Positions 61,201 to 64,000 of a stretch of 64,000 nucleotides of DNA are shown one piece after another. The translations under genes were made by a program, and so were the position numbers. This DNA is from Apostichopus japonicus (lineage: Eukaryota > Echinodermata > Holothuroidea > Aspidochirotida > Stichopodidae): NCBI RefSeq assembly GCF_037975245.1, contig NC_092569.1:15745501-15809500 (forward strand), read 5' to 3'. Under the pieces are notes generated by a model. It was given only the letters and a program-made list of their open reading frames with translations, was not told where the DNA came from and made no database searches. How positions within the stretch are numbered: position 1 is the first letter of the stretch; every line of letters begins with the position of its first letter.

Positions 61201-61459
61201 TGACGAATGCGATACCTTCAACTGTGCAGAGAAGCACAGAAGTGGCTGGTGGCACTCGAATACTTGGTGCTTGCATTGTCGTGATGGAAATTGTCTTTAT
61301 TTCCAATACAGCGACAGCTGCCATTCTCTGTGTACTGATGACAACCTCAATGGTGTCTACAATGGAGGCAACGGGAAAAAGATATTCTCTTACTATTATA
61401 TTTATAGTTACCACTGCAGCGCCCAGTTCGTTGAAATGAAAATTCGACCATCCTCTTGA
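43170..61459 (+). CDS. FReD gene copy D, open but probably degenerating (8 exons, 551 aa)
   Basis: Exons: 43170-43250, 47082-47127, 47694-47866, 48149-48413, 48649-48863, 49027-49326, 49709-49970, 61146-61459. The joined frame is open, with one extra Gly codon in exon 3, four codons fewer in exon 6 and one fewer in exon 8 than copy B. Damage signs: the first FBG cysteine in exon 6 is Tyr (RDYQDV for RDCQDV); the conserved Trp of exon 7 is Arg (FYRNRAAY for FDQNWAAY); the TATA-like box is gone; intron 1 holds an inverted duplicate; and a 10-kb transposon splits intron 7 at the splice acceptor. Exon 8 is the most divergent of the four, with pocket core CLHCRDGNC. It may be expressed, mis-spliced or dead; sequence alone cannot decide. 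Confidence 0.75.
45431..46481 (-). pseudogene. Inverted, truncated FReD fragment (exons 3-4-5) in copy D intron 1
   Basis: On the minus strand the order is exon 3 (46481-46314), exon 4 (46036-45772) and part of exon 5 (45560-45431), with intron sequence between them. Exon 4 is open (NFNRSWSQYKDGFGF). Exon 3 has lost two bases near GGGWT and its donor GT is AA. Exon 5 has a TAA in place of a Lys codon, a Cys changed to Phe, and breaks off after GCT. It therefore cannot make a normal product. Confidence 0.9.
46482..47037. repeat. Patchwork of inverted and direct intron pieces
   Basis: About 46482-46870 is inverted intron 2. About 46883-46919 is a short block in plus orientation (TGACATATATTTTTGATGAC). 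About 46925-47035 is inverted again (its complement reads TTCTTTACAAACAGTTACGA). Normal plus-strand intron 1 then restarts with the same TGACATATATTT block near 47044. Confidence 0.7.
47082..47127 (+). CDS. Copy D exon 2: 46-nt linker exon
   Basis: ATAG acceptor and GTAAGA donor. Reads IIHRRSLPSTTVDTQ plus the first base of Met. Confidence 0.75.
47694..47866 (+). CDS. Copy D exon 3: start of first FBG domain
   Basis: DHYFFYQRSEYPKDCRDV, then NNDVGGGGGWT with one more Gly than B. Donor GTACGT. Confidence 0.9.
48149..48413 (+). CDS. Copy D exon 4: core of first FBG domain
   Basis: VIQRRDSGSVNFNRSW, YEDGFGFLSSEFWLGNEK, DYEVRVDIELSNG. GTAAGT donor. No damage seen in this exon. Confidence 0.9.
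48649..48863 (+). CDS. Copy D exon 5: TIL domain
   Basis: TLPSTCPTNMIYGTCTCQ, DGKSGCKSDCLGSEGCTC, GSYCVSASECGC. All TIL cysteines are kept. Confidence 0.88.
49027..49326 (+). CDS. Copy D exon 6: TILa/VWC-like, EGF-like, FBG start
   Basis: 100 codons. The linker after GENC is shortened to QYRDY, and the cysteine that opens the FBG domain is Tyr (TAC for TGC), leaving its partner in VNCKMENG unpaired. Confidence 0.9.
49709..49970 (+). CDS. Copy D exon 7: middle of second FBG domain
   Basis: VFQRRSDGSTSFYRNRAAY with Arg replacing the conserved Trp, then GFGNSRNLWLGNEK and the N-Y-T sequon. GTTTGT donor. Confidence 0.9.
49971..51001 (+). other. Copy D intron 7, original 5' part
   Basis: Aligns with intron 7 of A-C up to GTTTTCCTTCACA, where the transposon begins. 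The decoy acceptor CTTCTCAG (to 50885) and the native polypyrimidine tract are both still here, stranded about 10 kb from exon 8. Confidence 0.85.
51002..51190. repeat. Left terminal and subterminal repeats of the transposon
   Basis: Terminal CACTGT followed by many TTAGTC or GACTAA motifs, including GGTCATATGACTAATTA. Arrangement mirrors that at the right end. Confidence 0.8.
51508..51540 (+). promoter_or_regulatory. CRE and NRF1-like sites inside the transposon
   Basis: A perfect TGACGTCA (51508-51515) is followed by GCGCGTGCGCAC (51529-51540), which resembles an NRF1 site, in a locally GC-rich patch about 85-110 bp before a short ATG exon. This looks like a housekeeping-type promoter inside the element; activity is inference. 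Confidence 0.45.
51622..51638 (+). other. Possible short first exon in the transposon
   Basis: ATGTCTGCAATCGCAAG before GTGGGT, just downstream of the promoter-like sites. It joins in frame to sequence after CCAACAG at 57027 (RYAKKRASM), which soon hits a stop. Could be a remnant of a captured or transposon gene; family not recognised. Confidence 0.3.
52163..52261 (+). pseudogene. Possible THAP C-terminal fragment
   Basis: Short frame MFCEDYFPECLRF followed by KNLKKLKPN resembles the C-x-x-HF...LKPxAxP end of THAP zinc fingers, with the zinc-ligand His replaced by Tyr. Only about 30 residues, so it may be chance. Confidence 0.3.
52600..55190. repeat. Tandem array of ~400-bp units
   Basis: CAAGTTATCGCAAAAATACT recurs at about 53259, 53659 and 55012, with one substitution at 54060; the half-site cluster at 53560 recurs at 53959, giving a 399-bp period. 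Six to seven full or partial units. Two 69-codon minus-strand frames exactly two units apart come from this periodicity and are not genes. Confidence 0.85.
53560..53593 (+). promoter_or_regulatory. Nuclear-receptor half-site cluster (DR4-DR5-DR1), unit example
   Basis: AGGTCA, 4-bp spacer, AGGTCA, 5-bp spacer, AGGTCA, 1-bp spacer, GGGTCA. The same cluster is intact at 53959-53992 and 54913-54946; the unit at 53170-53193 has lost the first half-site. Binding is inference from motif identity. Confidence 0.5.
55331..55370. repeat. (AC)n microsatellite
   Basis: CA-dinucleotide run with small interruptions (CATACATACA) at the right end of the nested repeat. Confidence 0.9.
55413..58123. other. 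Transposon interior, mostly non-coding
   Basis: Single-copy AT-rich sequence. A possible exon starts at 57028 after TTTCCAACAG and closes within 13 codons; a second frame there reads MKYGKSVLLK and is also broken. A 121-codon frame at 57803-58168 has no recognisable domain. I see no intact gene. Confidence 0.5.
58124..58209 (+). pseudogene. Exon-like fragment in the transposon
   Basis: Between CAACAG and GTAAGG, a clean frame reads ATAVAAVLGIPLLLKEKIKS and then FLIFADES. It has coding-like composition and splice sites, but no linked intact exons. Family not identified with confidence. Confidence 0.4.
58380..59630. other. Transposon interior without recognised gene
   Basis: Contains a G-run at 58384-58393, a short TA repeat near 58468 and AT-rich sequence. 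No conserved motif is seen. Confidence 0.5.
59631..60250 (+). pseudogene. Two tandem copies of a degraded 3' exon
   Basis: First copy about 59631-59860, second about 60035-60250. Both share GGGGAAGAAGTTGG, a hydrophobic segment (IASFYVFDLAYPT in one, IASYYVFNLAYPT in the other) and KKTMVFIQKII. The first opens NEDPQASTSGEMVPLMENQP but meets a stop and needs a frame change to reach the hydrophobic part. Likely the end of a multi-exon protein gene, duplicated then decayed. Confidence 0.5.
60251..60890. other. Transposon interior before the right end
   Basis: AT-rich, with a T-run followed by a G-run at about 60748-60774. No gene recognised. Confidence 0.5.
60900..61142. repeat. Right subterminal repeats of the transposon
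   Basis: Dense TTAGTC...GACTAA palindromes (ATTAGTCTGATGACTAAT, TTAGTCATACGACTAAT, TTAGTCATTTGACTAAT) and the terminal ACAGTG. Spacers between the half-palindromes vary. Confidence 0.85.
61143..61145 (+). other. Rebuilt splice acceptor of copy D exon 8
   Basis: The CA target duplication plus the native G restores CAG directly before exon 8. Two competing AGs (61131-61132 and 61139-61140) lie inside the transposon end, and a branch-point-like GACTAAC lies at 61122-61128. The native polypyrimidine tract is not adjacent. Confidence 0.7.
61146..61459 (+). CDS. Copy D exon 8: FBG pocket and stop
   Basis: Open frame NSLANNKGKQFSTHGRDNDE, NCAEKHRSGWW, pocket core CLHCRDGNC, NLNGVYNGGNGKK, VEMKIRPSS. 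The calcium loop is GRDND: Gly replaces the first Asp. One codon shorter than in B. Confidence 0.88.
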
Positions 61460-61719
61460 GTTGATGACGGATAGTCTGTCATGTGATTTCTCTCGAAACC
61501 ATTGTGCGAACAATGAGTTGTAAAATGAAAACATATTTGTTTTTTGAGAAACACAAATCAACTGGATGAAGCTTTGTAGTGTCTGAGGAATAGTTGTTGG
61601 TCAAATGTAAGTCACAGATTGAAAAACATGAAATCTTCATAAATCCTCAGACACATTGCTGAAAATTCCTTTATTTGCAATAAGTATCTTAACTAATGCT
61701 TTTAATTGCAATGAATATG

Positions 61720-61725
61720 AATAAA
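61720..61725 (+). terminator. Candidate poly(A) signal, copy D
   Basis: AATAAA about 260 nt after the stop, at the homologous place to A and B. Confidence 0.5.
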
Positions 61726-63280
61726 CAAAATGGAACAGGATCATATATGTGTCTTTAATTGGTTCATTGTGTTTATATCCCTAAAGTACAGTAACCAGCT
61801 GGGGCGGGGTTTGGGGGCTCCCCCCTCCAGTCAAATTGCCCCCCCCCCCCTCCAAAGACATCGTTGCCCCAAAAAACATTGTTCGAAAGTTACAAAATGC
61901 ATTTAAGGATCAGTTAAACCAGTTCGCGGTTGACGTTCATCCGTAATTTACGGGAATTATCAAATTTATACAAGCCAATTGCGTTTGATGTTTAATATTA
62001 TCCCATCATTTTGCTTTCTGTTATCTCTACGAGGCCCTCATCTCCCTTCCTTCGTGACATACGCTACCCGACGAGATAACCTGCAACCATGTTTGTTATG
62101 TTTATAACGTACGACCATCGTTAGTTATATCGACCGCCCGAAGTTATTCTGATATTGTTACTTGAAAGCTGCAGTATGATATATTACGTAATTTCAACAT
62201 CTCCCGTGTGAACTCACACAGACTGATGAGTCGTTAGAATACGCCCATACAGATTTAATGTATTACAGAGGATGGACTATGGCGCTGGAAAACAGTTTTG
62301 TAGTGGCTGGATGTAACCTCAATCGATGAAACTGACCGTCACATACAAATGTATTTAAATCATCATTATAGTAAATCATAGAATATGAGATAGCTTAAAC
62401 TGTACTTTTGATAAATAAATAGTCCAAAACCAAATTAGAACTTCAGACAAAACAATTGAAAGGCCAAAACTTAACCCATTTATCAAAATCCCAGGCTGTA
62501 CCATTTATGAATTTTAAGTTTATCCAAGTTCTAAATTTGTTTTGGCAAATAACAACTTTTACTGAATAAAGTAATCATCCAATTTTAAAGAAATGCATAG
62601 TCTTTTGTAGAAAAAGTGTGAGCGATGCATTTATGTACTGTAGTATGAGAACAAAGCACACGGAGTTATCAGCTAATAGTATTTTGGCTTTATCCAAGCG
62701 GGTAGTCAGAAGGCCAGTCACCCCCCCCCCCCCCCCTAAAAATGAGGAGAAAATGGGGACCATTAGCGGGGATAATTTGGAGAACAACGTACAGAGATTT
62801 TACACAAAGTTTTAAAAATGTGGAAATTGGAATACCAGATTCACATCCATGACTAAAACTTTCTTTCATAGGCATTTGTATTTTCAAACTACTCAAATTG
62901 TTTGCCTTTATTTACTTGATTTGGCTGGTGAATTCTCTAAATTTGGCAGTTTTTGTTACAGAAAATCTGACAAACCTGCTGTAGGCTATAAACTTCAAAC
63001 TGATATAAATATCGGCCGATTGTATCAAATTTCAAAGCCCCTAAGCCTCTGAAGTCCACCAAACTGTATAGCTTCCAGGGACTCCACCCTGGACTCCTCG
63101 CAGATAGCGCAAATCATGCTCGTTGACAAGTCATTAAACTGAATCCGCCCACCCCCTAAGATGAAATCCTGCATATGCGCTTGACTTTCTCTACAATATA
63201 TGAAGGTCATATTTCTAGTTGGACTATACCTTCAACAATTTAGCAGATGGAACTCAGAAAGTGAACTGTTTAATTTGGTT
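61726..63280. other. Intergenic DNA after copy D
   Basis: Aligns with the spacers after A, B and C, including the poly-C tracts (about 61841 and 62721) and the GGGACTCC block at about 63078. Alignment stops abruptly after TTTAATTTGGTT at 63280. No gene recognised. Confidence 0.75.
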
Positions 63281-64000
63281 AAAGAAGTTATGAAATGGAA
63301 ATTTTTTTCTTTATCATCGTATTCTGTACACTAGTAGCTTTTCAATGATACCCAATTTGTGTCAAACGAAGCTTGCATCCTCGAGGAATAAAGGATCAAA
63401 AATTCGAGGGTAATAAAAACTTTCTAAAAATTGTTGTATTTACGGTAATGCGGCGTGACGTCAGTCGAGGAACTCAGCTCACTTCCGAGACGCTATGTTT
63501 ACATTCTTAAACGTCTGAGAACACACAACATTACACTGTTGCAGTGCTCCGTAGTAATTGAGATTCAAGGTGTTTGGAGTTTTGTTTTTACGTAAATTTA
63601 TCTCGTAACTGTTAAATATGCCGAGCCGATATGTGGTATCAGGTTGCTCTACCACAAGTAAAGACGGATTTTTACTGCAAGCTTTTCCAAAAGATGACAG
63701 AAATCGAAGAATTTGAACACGACTCGTTCAAAACACTACACATAGGCCTACACTAAGTTACGAGTGCCTGTAGGCCTATTTTGTTGCCAAATTACTTGTT
63801 ATGACCATAGCCTAGGCCTCCTTGATGCAGCAAATGACGATTTATTTTTTGGTTACCTAATATTTTGCACAAAACTTAAAGCCAGTTGGTTATAGAACAA
63901 TCTATACTAGATCTGCAAGTTTTCATTTGTGGTAAAACTGGCGTTGTGTTGTGATTTTACGTAACAGCTGGATGATACAATTACACGGGCTAGCCTGTTA
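63281..64000. mobile_element. Unrelated insertion at the window end (right end outside)
   Basis: The spacer alignment breaks at 63281 and TTAA spans the junction (63279-63282), as a TTAA-targeting element would leave. The inserted sequence holds a CRE-like TGACGTCA at 63456-63463 and a THAP-like first exon. Superfamily is a guess, because no right end is visible. Confidence 0.4.
63618..63716 (+). pseudogene. THAP-domain N-terminus, inactivated
   Basis: MPSRYVVSGCSTTSKDGF, then AFPKDDRNRRI and TGA. THAP zinc fingers normally start MPxxC...GCSN and have FPxD...R..W. Here the first zinc-ligand Cys is Tyr and the conserved Trp codon is a stop (TGA for TGG), after which the frame continues TRLVQ. 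Could come from a THAP transposase (P or Kolobok type) or a host THAP gene. Confidence 0.6.

Noticed and set aside
1-64000. CRISPR arrays, bacterial operons, rRNA or tRNA genes
   Set aside because: None seen; the only regular repeats are microsatellites, the ~400-bp array and the duplicated gene blocks.

Overview
This window is animal nuclear DNA. It is AT-rich and intron-rich, with GT-AG splice sites, AATAAA signals, microsatellites and several DNA transposons. The only clear genes are four plus-strand tandem copies of one secreted fibrinogen-related protein (FReD) gene. The domain mix (fibrinogen C-terminal domain, TIL, TILa/VWC-like, EGF-like) and the repeat types suggest a marine invertebrate, most likely an echinoderm such as a sea cucumber. 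That placement is inference; the sequence alone does not prove it.

I reconstructed the gene by aligning the copies and following splice phases. It has eight exons: (1) signal peptide, (2) a 46-nt linker exon, (3-4) the N-terminal two thirds of a fibrinogen (FBG) domain, (5) a TIL domain, (6) a TILa/VWC-like plus EGF-like segment and the start of a second FBG domain, (7) the middle of that FBG domain, (8) its calcium/ligand-pocket end and the stop. Complete copies encode about 551-555 residues. The first FBG domain has no equivalent of exon 8, so each protein carries one headless and one complete FBG domain. The complete one has a Cys/Tyr-rich loop of 30 residues where most FBG domains have about 7.

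Layout: copy A (3' part only, 1-2527); diverged intergenic DNA; copy B (9159-19581); intergenic DNA holding an exon-8 relic; copy C (26814-34936); intergenic DNA holding another relic and a local duplication; copy D (43170-61459); then downstream DNA interrupted near 63281 by unrelated sequence carrying a dead THAP-like first exon. Introns and intergenic DNA align between units, so the whole 15-18 kb block was duplicated, not just the exons.

Copy D is the most disturbed. Intron 1 holds an inverted, damaged duplicate of exons 5-4-3. The TATA-like element kept in B and C is lost. A conserved FBG cysteine and a tryptophan are replaced. A 10.1-kb CACTA/Chapaev-like (CMC) transposon sits exactly in the 3' splice site of the last intron; its 2-bp target duplication rebuilds the CAG acceptor, so exon 8 stays readable 11 kb downstream. 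That transposon carries TTAGTC/GACTAA subterminal palindromes, a CRE/NRF1-like promoter segment, decayed exon-like pieces, and a nested 3-kb repeat whose ~400-bp units hold ordered nuclear-receptor half-site arrays.

I saw no tRNA, rRNA, CRISPR array or bacterial operon. Most other open frames are chance or antisense frames in introns and repeats.
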